A DNA stretch of 64,000 bases, taken from NCBI GenBank assembly GCA_036924285.1, contig JAYKYS010000018.1, forward strand, positions 310,001 through 374,000, given 5' to 3'. Below, piece after piece: positions 31,891 to 40,729 of the stretch. The position numbers were made by a program, and so were the translations under genes. The DNA comes from Asterella californica. Its lineage: Eukaryota > Streptophyta > Marchantiopsida > Marchantiales > Aytoniaceae. Position 1 is the first letter of the stretch. Each line of letters starts with the position of its first letter. The notes under the pieces were generated by a model. The model searched no databases and was not told the DNA's origin. It was given only the letters and a program-made list of their open reading frames with translations.

Positions 31891-34023
31891 TAGGAATCTA
31901 CTTTTCTCCTCTTGAGTGACATTGATACCAAACTTCAGGGTAGAGAGTCTTCTCATAATCTCTGTCTCACTCAACTCTTCTTTGTCATGATCTTTTTCCA
32001 CTGCTGGTCGAGGCAACAAGTCAATAGCACTAAGCTGATGTAATGATTCATCTCGACCAAATCCTTCGTCCTCAGACGAGGATTCTTGATCGTAAGAATC
32101 TCCGGTATCTACTTCTGATGCACTCTGATCATCCTCCGTATCAGATTCCCAGTAGTCACTAGTGGGTCTATCAGAGTCAGAAGTCACAACTCCAACACCC
32201 GAGAGAGGAACTATCACTCTATGATCTCTAGGTCCAATCCGTAAGTATCCCTTGTGCCACCTATCAGTGGTGCGCACAGCTCTCAACCAAGGCCTACCTA
32301 GGAGCAAATCATAACTAGAGTCCTTCAACACTTGAAAGGACATCAACGTTTGAACTCCCATCACAGACACGGCCACCTTCTCTAACACACCAAGAGGTCT
32401 TACCCGTTGCTTGTTAGCCATCCCCACGACAATGCTAGCCGGGCGAGTTGGTTCCATCCCCAACTTCTTCATCAACCTCTCCGATATGGCGTTGACAGCC
32501 GATCCTCCATCCACCAATACGTTAGAGACGTAGTGACCATTCAACCGGACTTCAATCTTTGAAGCCCTAGTGCATACCTCTGAAGCATGCACATCCACCA
32601 CACCAACTCCCACAGACTTTGATGTCTTGCTCTTGGGTTTCTTCTTCTTGCTTCTCTTAGAACTTAGTCCTCCTCTGAGTTCCCTTCGTAAGCTGGGATT
32701 AAGTGCGATCAGTTGTCCAACAGTGATGTTGGCTTTCTGAGCACCCACATCTTCAACCACATCATATCCCGCTTGGGAAGATGAAATGGTGAAATCCGCC
32801 ATCCCCAGCTTCCTTCTTGGCTCCCTTGGTGTACTCGAAACATTACTCGAACGAGTACTTCTACTAGTTGATTCCTCCATGAAAACCGGTTCATCAGAAA
32901 ATCTAGTTCTTTTCCTTTCTTGAGCTAGAAGCTCCACCGGTGCATGAGAAGAGTTTGAACTCTCTCCTTTCTCGTAGATGGGATCTCGCACGACATCGAT
33001 AGTAGCCACCCCCTTGTCTCGTCCTTGTGATGGATTTCCTCCACCCACATTCATTCTGACAGCTTCGGCACCTCTTGCTCCGTTGTTAGGACAATTTCGC
33101 TGGAAATGAGAACCTCCACACGTCCAACAAGTGATTCCTCCAAAGTTACCTTGGTTGCCTCCAAAGTTACCTTGATTTCCTCGGTTGGGATTGTTGTCGT
33201 AACCTCTTTGACCTCCTCCTCCACCTTTGTTCCTCCATTCTCGTAATTGCACCATGTTTATCTTGAGATCCGCAAGAGTATCGGTGATGCTCTTCAGCTC
33301 GGCATGAAAATCAGAGGTGGCAGTAGACATCGTTGTTGGGACAAACGGTCTTGGTCCCACCGTTGGAGTAGGAGCTGACGTTGAAGCAATCACCAATTGT
33401 GATGGTGCAGGTGCGATCGTTGTGACTACACCTGGAGTCGGAGTTGACACCAGAGCAGCATGATGAGGTTGGATGATATCTCCTTCATCCAAACTCTCTT
33501 CCATATTTGTCGCTATCTTGATAACCTCCGCTTTGGTTGCTGGCTTCTCGTACCTCACTTGGGTTCGAATTGAAGGCCTCAACCCTCCCACCAAGTTCTT
33601 GGTCAACACTGCTCCAATCCCCGCCATCGTTAGCTCCACATTGTCTCCACTCTTCCGTAGGACCGTCCGAAACCGTTGCTCTAACTTATCCACCCGTTCG
33701 GCATATTGCCGAACTTTCTCGTCGTCCCGTTGCTTCAAATGAGTAAGCTCCACCATGAGCTTCTCATAACTCTCTTCTGGAAGAAATTCTTCGATGAGTG
33801 CATTACTCAACGTCTCCCATGTGTCCTCAACTGCACCAGGTGTCTGGCTCTTCACTCGGTCTTCATACCACGTAAGAGCAAAATCTTCTAAAAACTCCGG
33901 CAGTAACAACACCCATTCTTCCTTCCTTCTCACGTTGTTTCCGATGCAACCCCTTTTGAAGTCTCGTACAAATGGTTCGACATCTTCATTGTCCTTCCCA
34001 TGAAACACTGGTAACTTCCCCAT
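31879..34023 (-). CDS. Element 4 Gag-protease
   Basis: This is an intact frame of 714 codons from ATG (MGKLPVFHGKDNEDVEPFVR). A retrotransposon gag domain (about 1-190) contains WYEDRVKS, EEFLPEESYEKLM and LKQRDDEKVRQYAERV. A Pro/Thr/Ser-rich linker and a Gly/Asn-rich repeat (GNQGNFGG twice) precede a short zinc knuckle CWTCGGSHFQRNC, which has CX2CX3HX4C spacing, one residue less than canonical. A protease with LVDGGSAVNAIS lies near residue 500. The C-terminus is acidic and Ser rich, then continues directly into the pre-RT region. It ends at TGA (31,879-31,881). Confidence 0.92.
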   Translation of the reverse strand: MGKLPVFHGKDNEDVEPFVRDFKRGCIGNNVRRKEEWVLLLPEFLEDFALTWYEDRVKSQTPGAVEDTWETLSNALIEEFLPEESYEKLMVELTHLKQRDDEKVRQYAERVDKLEQRFRTVLRKSGDNVELTMAGIGAVLTKNLVGGLRPSIRTQVRYEKPATKAEVIKIATNMEESLDEGDIIQPHHAALVSTPTPGVVTTIAPAPSQLVIASTSAPTPTVGPRPFVPTTMSTATSDFHAELKSITDTLADLKINMVQLREWRNKGGGGGQRGYDNNPNRGNQGNFGGNQGNFGGITCWTCGGSHFQRNCPNNGARGAEAVRMNVGGGNPSQGRDKGVATIDVVRDPIYEKGESSNSSHAPVELLAQERKRTRFSDEPVFMEESTSRSTRSSNVSSTPREPRRKLGMADFTISSSQAGYDVVEDVGAQKANITVGQLIALNPSLRRELRGGLSSKRSKKKKPKSKTSKSVGVGVVDVHASEVCTRASKIEVRLNGHYVSNVLVDGGSAVNAISERLMKKLGMEPTRPASIVVGMANKQRVRPLGVLEKVAVSVMGVQTLMSFQVLKDSSYDLLLGRPWLRAVRTTDRWHKGYLRIGPRDHRVIVPLSGVGVVTSDSDRPTSDYWESDTEDDQSASEVDTGDSYDQESSSEDEGFGRDESLHQLSAIDLLPRPAVEKDHDKEELSETEIMRRLSTLKFGINVTQEEKSRFLDIF

Positions 34024-34370
34024 CTTGTAACTATTCTTTCTACCCTTCTAATTTTTGTGCAATAACTACTCGCTAAAAGAGTACGAACATCACCAATTCC
34101 ATTCGCGAATATCGTAGGTAAAATGAAAGGAAATGGTTGTAACAACACCTCTTGTGCCATCTCTTCTCCCAAGGTAATCATGAGCCTGAGTCGCATCACC
34201 GCCTTCTCCACCATCCGAATGACGATCTCCATCACAATCTCAACTGAGTCCTCTTTTGAAGTCGACAACTTCTCCGTCTCCGCTCTTTGAGTCTCGTCCA
34301 ACTTCTCGACTACTGACGTAAGTAGGGCGGCCACATCTACGCACTTGTGTCCTCTGGATAGATCACCCAC
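33930..34370 (-). pseudogene. Element 4 pre-gag frame with predicted coiled-coil character
   Basis: This is an open frame overlapping both the gag start and the zinc-knuckle frame upstream. Its middle (VVEKLDETQRAETEKLSTSK and the following Glu/Val/Met-rich stretch) looks helical. It may be the out-of-frame continuation of the zinc-knuckle protein at 34,337-34,708. No family is recognised and there is no good reason to call it functional. Confidence 0.35.
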
Positions 34371-34708
34371 TCCACAACTTGGACAAGGTCTTCGCCTAGA
34401 AGATGAATTGGCGCTGGTGACGATGGACCCACTCGAAGACTTAAATCAGTAAACTCCCGCTTCTCTTTAGCTCTCTCGGTTCTGATTCTAGTTGGACAAT
34501 TCACTACTTTGTGTCCCAACCCTCTACATAAATAACACCACAAGTCGGTTTCTACTCTTCTCCTCGGAGATTCTACTTGAGGTTTAGTACTAGGGTTTTC
34601 AAACTCGACGATAATCTCTCTCGAACTTTCTTCGACACTTACTATGACATCTAAACCTTGAGGAAGGTTTCTAAGTCTAACTTTCCAATCTTTTAAATTT
34701 CCACTCAT
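34337..34708 (-). CDS. Element 4 extra ORF with CCHC zinc knuckle, upstream of gag
   Basis: From the ATG at 34,708 (MSGNLKDWKVRLRNLPQGLD) the frame runs about 123 codons to a stop. It contains CYLCRGLGHKVVNC, a canonical CX2CX4HX4C nucleic-acid-binding knuckle, followed by a basic stretch (RIRTERAKEKRE). This is in addition to the knuckle in Gag itself. It could be an accessory RNA-binding protein of this lineage, or the displaced 5' part of a longer ancestral gag. Confidence 0.6.
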   Translation of the reverse strand: MSGNLKDWKVRLRNLPQGLDVIVSVEESSREIIVEFENPSTKPQVESPRRRVETDLWCYLCRGLGHKVVNCPTRIRTERAKEKREFTDLSLRVGPSSPAPIHLLGEDLVQVVEWVIYPEDTSA

Positions 34709-34846
34709 GTTGCACCTTCTCAACCATTAAGTGGACAAAATATCATAGAGGAAAATAATTCTACATCACTTTCTTAACTCTTCCGAGCTTTATATTGGAA
34801 ATCGTGTATTATACATGCTATACACGAAATAAAATCTAATCTAAAA

Positions 34847-35164
34847 TTAACTATCGAAGATATGATCCTCCTCACCATCGTTTGTACTAATCACAACAGA
34901 CATCTTGAACTCACTCTTGTAAAAATCCAACTCTACTTCACCAGGAGCATTCGTGGCCTCCACACTGAATGATGCTTTAAACTCTGCTTTCTTCAATTCT
35001 GTGCCAATGGTCGCGGAAGCTTCTTCGTATAGGGTAAAGAGGGCACCCCAAGTGCTATAGATGCGTGTTCGTAACTCATCTATACTTAACTTGGGCTTCT
35101 CCGTCTCTGTTCGAACTCCTAAACGTCTCTTCTTCCACCTCGTCATTCGAACTGGATTCCCCAT
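34847..35164 (-). CDS. Element 4 extra ORF, function unknown
   Basis: A frame of 105 codons from the ATG at 35,164 (MGNPVRMTRWKKRRLGVR); it is open further upstream to about 35,287. The N-terminus is very basic and the C-terminal half is acidic, with a TLYEEASATIGTELKKAEFK stretch. It ends in GEEDHIFDS. It lies between the 5' leader repeats and the zinc-knuckle ORF. No domain is recognised. Confidence 0.4.
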   Translation of the reverse strand: MGNPVRMTRWKKRRLGVRTETEKPKLSIDELRTRIYSTWGALFTLYEEASATIGTELKKAEFKASFSVEATNAPGEVELDFYKSEFKMSVVISTNDGEEDHIFDS

Positions 35165-35309
35165 GAAGTATCTACGAGACCTCCTTGTATGCCGAAACAT
35201 ATATCTCTTAGTTGGTAAGAGATCTCTCCAAGATTTTTGTGGTCTCCAGTAGCTCAACCTCCAAGCTACTAAATCATGAAGTTTCAACAGAAACTTCCCT
35301 AATCAGAAG

Positions 35310-35760
35310 AGATGGTGATGACTGTACAAATTTTCAGAGAACTGAAATTTGTATATTTTCACTTCCCTCATGGTTGTCAACCCCCTCCACTTTGAAAAAT
35401 TCTTTCTCCCTCTTCAGACCTCATCTTCTCATGATTTCTTTTGTCCTGGATAGCTTATCAGCCACTCTAAAACACTGGAAAGTTTCTCAGGAAAATAAAA
35501 TTCACAGAAAATCTGACACTGACTGTAAATTTTTTTCAGATAACAGAATTCCTCAACTCTCACGAATAGACCCCCTCAACTTTGAAAATTCATTGCTTCC
35601 TCTCTAGACCACCTTTTCCTATGATTTCTTTTGTCTTAGATAGGTTATCAGCCAATCTAAAACACTGGAAAGTTTCACAGGAAAATAAAATTCACAAAAA
35701 AGTTGACAGCGACTGTACACATTTTCCAGAGAGCAGAATTTCTATACTCACAAATTTATC
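35310..35760 (-). repeat. Tandem repeat in the element 4 5' leader
   Basis: About 2.2 copies of a unit of roughly 190 bp. Landmarks 'ccccctc-actttgaaaa', 'atgatttcttttgtc', 'aaacactggaaagttt' and 'cgactgtacac/aaattttc' recur near 35,380-35,560 and 35,570-35,750, with a partial unit before 35,345. The repeat sits between primer site and first ORF, in the transcribed leader. Confidence 0.75.
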
Positions 35761-36031
35761 TCCTCTAATAACTTTTCTCTCCTCCTTTCTCTACAACTCT
35801 TGTTGCACCCTCTTTCAACTCTCCTCAAACCCTTTCTAAGTGAACAAGATGTAAAGAATGACTTCGAACGCGTCATATATCACTACGGGATACACGAAAG
35901 GTTCTAATGTTGCTAACATCGCGTTAGCTCTCTCTCCTCCCAACGTTCTCTCCATGTGCTCTCTCATAATCTCCTTTTGTCGAATATAGAACTGAACTCT
36001 AAACATCATTCAACGATCCCTTCAAGTGAGG

Positions 36032-36048
36032 TCCCGGCAACGGAACCA
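36032..36048 (-). other. Element 4 primer-binding site (tRNA-Asp-like)
   Basis: The minus strand reads TGGTTCCGTTGCCGGGA beginning 4 nt after the LTR. This differs from the complement of the tRNA-Asp 3' end (TGGCGCCGTTGCCGGGA) at two positions only, so tRNA-Asp is the likely primer. Confidence 0.75.
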
Positions 36049-36052
36049 AAAA

Positions 36053-36965
36053 TGTAAACCCTCCGCGGTCCTATCGATCAACTACCCCCCGATCTCTCAA
36101 CTTCCACGATCGTCATCCACGAATCTGCAACATGTCGGGCCTGTCTCTCACTCAGGGGTCACCTCTGATGGCTTTGATGGAAACACACCATGAACTTGAA
36201 GGGAAAATGCTGAGTTCACTCATTCATACACCCACAAACTTATCAACTAAAAATCTCCTTAAACACATCAACTAAAATCCTCCATTCTAACGACGTCTCT
36301 CAAGTTCTCACATGCTAAAAATATCCCACACTCTCTATATTACTCAAGTTGTCATTACGACAATGTGAAAACAAGGATGAGGAGCTCTTCTCTACTCCTC
36401 TATTTATACATTCTAGGTTTTTACTTTGGTACCCCCGGTAACTCAGCCGTAACTACTTTTACCGGATTTTACTAAGATATTACTTAAGATAAAAGCATTG
36501 ATCACATGGGCTTTTTACCTTTTCACATGGGCTTATTCCTTCAAAGTCAACAACTTCTAGAAGGATTCTGGAATATTCTCAAGGAATCTCGAATTTCCAC
36601 CCCCCCTCTACACTAGGACTCACTAAAAAGGAAACATGTGGAATCTCTTCTTGTTTTTAATGCCCACAAAGTCCACAACTTTAATCCAACCACTAATATC
36701 AAGTCAAAAAGGAGATAAGGGATACTTTCCACCTCCTTTCTACCTTTTAGACAAGATGACAAGATAGTAGTGCTCACTCTTTAGCAAATATCTGAATTCT
36801 GCCAAAAGTACAGCTAAGTTTAACCATAACTAACTTTTAGCTAGTCATGACTAACTTGATACATCCTTAAAGTACTTTGGCAGCCAATAAACATTCTCAA
36901 CACTTAGTTATAACTAAACACCTTACTAATAGACAAACTTTTTATGTGTAACATAGGTCGTTACA
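36053..36965 (-). repeat. Element 4 5' LTR
   Basis: This is the promoter-bearing LTR for the minus-strand element. It contains a consensus TATA box and is followed by a primer site 4 nt inside. Confidence 0.95.
36400..36408 (-). promoter_or_regulatory. TATA box of the element 4 5' LTR
   Basis: The minus strand reads TATAAATAG, a consensus plant TATA box, about 560 nt into the LTR. It is conserved at 28,563-28,571 in the other LTR. Confidence 0.65.
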
Positions 36966-37130
36966 GTTCATATCATGGGAGGTTTTGGGTGCAACTACAA
37001 GAGAAGTCAATGATGTCACCATTGGCAACATCAAGGACGAACAACATGATAAGGATGTTTTCAAGTGTGAGAAGGTTACAAGAAGAGGAATAAAAGTTTG
37101 GGATACAACTGTTTGTTGTATCTGTGTTTC
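36966..37130 (+). pseudogene. Gag relic, right part, after the element 4 insertion
   Basis: This short stretch continues the plus-strand relic on the far side of element 4, beginning with the GTTC target duplication. Similarity to element 1 is weak here. It abuts a minus-strand gag relic near 37,130. Confidence 0.4.
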
Positions 37131-37890
37131 CTAGATCCTCCTCCTCTATGATCAATTGGAGGTTGAACCTCAGATACTACCGAACTGATGTGTTAGTAAT
37201 TGATATTGGTGTCGACGTCCTAACCGTTTCTCTTGTACGTTCTTTTTTGGCAAGAAGCTTAGCTGCTTCTTGCACAACCTCTCAATTCCTTGTCAACCCT
37301 TCTTCTTCCTCCCAATCTTCCAGAAATAGTTCCAACTGCTCTTGTCATGTCTCACCCGTAGCTTGAAGAAATATCTCTGTCTTGTAGGTATCCAAGGTTA
37401 GCTTCTCAACTCGAGATAGTTGAGAGAATTGTCTCTCGAACTCCCTTAACAACTTTATAGGCTGTAAATCTTTGTTAGGTCGATGGACCCATCCAAAAAT
37501 GATTTCTATGTTATTCGATCTGAGAAATATTCTTCCATCAACGCTTGTGAAACGTCTTCCAATTTTCTTCAAAATGCTTCGTTAGATCCTTCACATGCTC
37601 CCTTATCTCAAGCACCACAGCAAGTTCAAAAGTCTAGATCATCTTCCTTTCTGATACTTGATCCAAATTCATCTCCATCTTGTAACATCTCAAGTATTTT
37701 GAAATGTCTCTCATCAAATTGATCGAGCTTGTCGATCATCTTTCGGAGCACTTTTGTCTCCAAAGCCTCCTTTTGTTTGTTCTCTTGCTCTTGTCGCAAA
37801 AACAAAGTGAGGGCTTGAAATGTTCATGCAGTTGCTGCATCCAACTACACCTTGGTATCCCTTCTGATCTATTCATCCCGTCCATAATCA
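37130..37890 (-). pseudogene. Gag N-terminal relic of the element 1 family
   Basis: The minus strand reads VQLDAAT (compare VQLDAATMKM in element 1), then KMIDKLDQFDERHFKILEML, and at 37,345-37,572 KLLREFERQFSQLSRVEKLT followed by KTEIFLQA, matching ELLREFDRQYAQLSRTEKLT and KTELFLQA. Several stops and frame changes interrupt it. It faces the plus-strand relic head on at about 37,130. Confidence 0.82.
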
Positions 37891-37999
37891 TGACTCATCT
37901 CTTCTTCCCATGATCTCAACTTTCTACATATCCATCACCCGGAGTCCACAGCATCCTCCCGGACAATCGTATCCAGCTTCAAAATCATCGTTCATGATT

Positions 38000-40100
38000 G
38001 TTCTCAAGTTCCAACTCACAAGAAATCTCCACTTCGGACTTTAATATCGAGTTCATCATCGTATCGTATCAGTTTTTTGCGTGAAGGTTGTCCAAGAAAA
38101 TGTGAGATTCTTGACTATGGAGAGATCGTGTGTTGAACAAAGATGAGAGAGAAAAACAACCACGAGAACAAGCTCCGTAAGATATATCGACCTTCACTTC
38201 TCGCTTCTTTTTATCTATGAACACAAAACAAAGACACTGACATGAGTGGTTTGTAACCTACACCCAACTTCCTAGAAGAAGTATGTGAATCTCAACATAG
38301 GTCCAAAACTATTGAAGCTTAGTTCAAAATAAAGAAAATATCCCTTTGCTAATAAAAGCTTAGCAACGATATCATGCGATTCAAATTCTGATCCAAACAA
38401 CATCCATGTACAAGCTTAGTGTAAAGATTAACTACCACAAGTCACACATAACCAACTAGAACTCTAACGAGTTCAAAAAGACAAAAACCGTAGCAAAAGA
38501 ACCGAAGAAGATCTATTTTTTCTCTTATTGTCAAACGATCTTCAGATATCGATAAGGTCTTCTTTCTTGACTCCATTGGTTCAAGAACCTTTGGATCTGG
38601 CTCTCGATAGTCAAGGTATCTTTGATTTTTTGTCGCAAATGATCGAACCTCCAACTCCTTGCGGTTTAAAACCACATACACCCAAAAACTGGATTGTCTG
38701 ATCTGAGATCCCTCTTCTCCGGTAGATAGATTTGACTCCCAATGACATCCCAAACAAGTAGTTTGGAGTTCTCTTTGCAAATAATGATGAGAAATGTAGT
38801 AACAAAGAGTAAAAAACTGAAAATTGACGTAAACGGCTCAACTTCACTCACCATGCACAACACAACAATCCGATCTACGTACGGTCTTCTCCTATGGGTA
38901 GATAAGGATTCCCTAATCACCTAGATATCAAGAACAAAGAGCTTGGTCCATTGATCAAGAAGAACAACCCAATCATAGATCGCATGCGAACAAAATTTGA
39001 TGTAAGCGTCTCTTTGCAATTTCTCTCACAACTCCCAAACCACTCGATGAAACTTCAAATCGTCTAGTTTCTTGTAGAACTCGGTGTTCTAATCTCGATG
39101 GATCTAAGGACAACAAGTTTGGACTCCGGAATGATTCGAACCGTCTAACTCTTCTTTGCATGTCACTGAAGCTCTCCAATTTCTCTTCCTTATGTCTCAA
39201 TTTTCCTCAAAACACACCACACTATGCACCTCTTCACAAACCGTCTTAACCAGTACGTAGTTTACACATATCTGAACCCAATGACACTTTTGTGCGCATG
39301 CATTAGATCTCTCAATCTCGCAAACCATCCATCAACAAGTCGTAAGAACAAGCTAGCTCCTTAAGCTGCTCTCCTCTTGCACCAAGAACCGCAAATATCC
39401 AATCATCATCGACAAGCTAGAGCTTAGCTTGATTTTTCTTCTTTCGAATTTCATAACATCGTCATTAAGCATCCAAATGAGGTAGACAAAGTGCTCATGA
39501 TAAGCTTACAACGAGTTGTGTGACTTGGTGCTTTGAGAGTCAAGACCCGAAGTAGATCAAAAAATGCTATTTCTCTCCATACTTGTCTTTGCAGCGAAAA
39601 TATGGAACCCTACGATTCGACTTTCAAGCAGAAGTCGGTCTACGACACGACAACGTCAGGTGAGAAGATTGAGTGAGTTCGTGACCATAAAATCCAACAA
39701 GAATGTATCCAAGTTCTTGAAGTCTGGTGGTCTTCTAATGATCAACTCAAGTCTACACTCAACGAAGACAATGAAGGCAATTGTCAAAGAAGTGGGTAAA
39801 AACAAAGATCATTCGTTGTATGCGAGAGCTCAAACACTTAAACAACGGCGGTGTCGAATACTACGTGGCAACACACCAAATCATGTGCTCATAAAGCTTT
39901 GGATGTTGAAGAATGCACAGAACAAAGTAAATAAATATGAGTAGACATTCTTGGAGTCAGAGGTACATGGCCGTATCTAATACAAGTTCTCGAGTAGACC
40001 GTGCAACCCGGTCCATGGTTTCGGGAGCAACACCGAGTATGAGATAAGAACTACATATTCTCATTATATCATCTTCGGTATTTGTTGCTCAAGGTGATGG
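38000..40100. other. Unassigned repeat-like DNA
   Basis: No gene is recognised. Minus-strand frames around 38,442-39,200 give peptides with a vague resemblance to retroelement polyprotein linkers (KLLVWDVIGS...), but no catalytic motif. The stretch probably belongs to the same decayed element complex as arrays A and B. Confidence 0.3.
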
Positions 40101-40114
40101 GTAGCCTACATGAG

Positions 40115-40596
40115 GAACTACTTACGTGCGTAAGTAGTTCTCCGTGATGATCCCTTAGCATTGCTAGCGTGAGCCGGAGAACTACTTACACACGTAAGTA
40201 GTTCCTCGTAGACTACCTGAATCATCATGATACTCAGAGTTACTTGTTACATATGCGGGGAACTACTTACGTGCGTAAGTAGTTCTTTACGACGTGCTTG
40301 AATCACTGCTAGCGAGCGGTTTTTATCTCTTACTTTGACGGAGAACTACTAACATGCATAAGTAGTTCTCCACAGTCTACCTGAAGCATCAATGAACCTC
40401 AAGTTTACTTGTTACCTATACTCCGCAACGTGCATGAATGGTGGTTAGTCAGCAATTTTTATCCCTTATCTCAATTGACGAGGAACTATTTATGTCCGTA
40501 AGTAGTTCTCCGCCTTGATAGTGTTTATGGTAGGCCAATTAGTATTAAAAATTTGAGATGCTTATTCGGTGAACTAATTATGTTCGTAAGTAGGTA
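40115..40596. repeat. Array B: six short palindromes (hairpin array)
   Basis: Palindromes with arms like GAACTACTTAC/GTAAGTAGTTC lie at 40,115-40,140 (12-bp perfect arms, 2-nt loop), 40,179-40,204, 40,260-40,285, 40,340-40,371, 40,483-40,508 and a degenerate one at 40,571-40,596. Relative to array A every unit has A:T in place of T:A at the third arm position, changed on both arms. Spacers alternate between two types: 'ctacctgaa-catcatga' follows units 2 and 4, and 'cgtgcttgaat/cgtgcatgaat' lies before units 4 and 5. The spacers match array A spacers in reverse complement (gctag-g-ggtttttat), so the arrays are inverted relative to each other. Confidence 0.9.
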
Positions 40597-40729
40597 TCCA
40601 CCTCGGTAGCTCTTTTTGTACATCAGAAGGTTGTGAAGGGACACTAGAGGAAATTAAGTATCAATGTTCAAATAAATGGTTTGTTATAATCGTTCTTATT
40701 GTCTTGTAGATTTTCCATGAGAACCTAAA

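Larger units (their letters stand above)
28216..36965 (-). mobile_element. Element 4: full-length Ty3/gypsy retrotransposon of a second lineage
   Basis: Two 913-bp LTRs (28,216-29,128 and 36,053-36,965) with TG...CA ends flank a minus-strand gag-pro-pol. By hand count the LTRs differ at about 12 sites (1.3 %), so it is the youngest element here. A 4-bp duplication GTTC (28,212-28,215 and 36,966-36,969) marks insertion into an older gag relic. The protein sequence is clearly different from elements 1 and 2 (protease D-G-G, RT box FIDDF). Damage is light: one UGA between gag-pro and pol, and a hairpin-making insertion near the end of integrase. Extra frames lie between the 5' LTR and gag. Confidence 0.95.

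Noticed and set aside
38442..39200. Copia-type integrase/linker relic
   Set aside because: A KLLVWDVIGS...LPEKRD peptide faintly recalls the region after copia integrase, but no HHCC, DDE or RT motif is present to support it.
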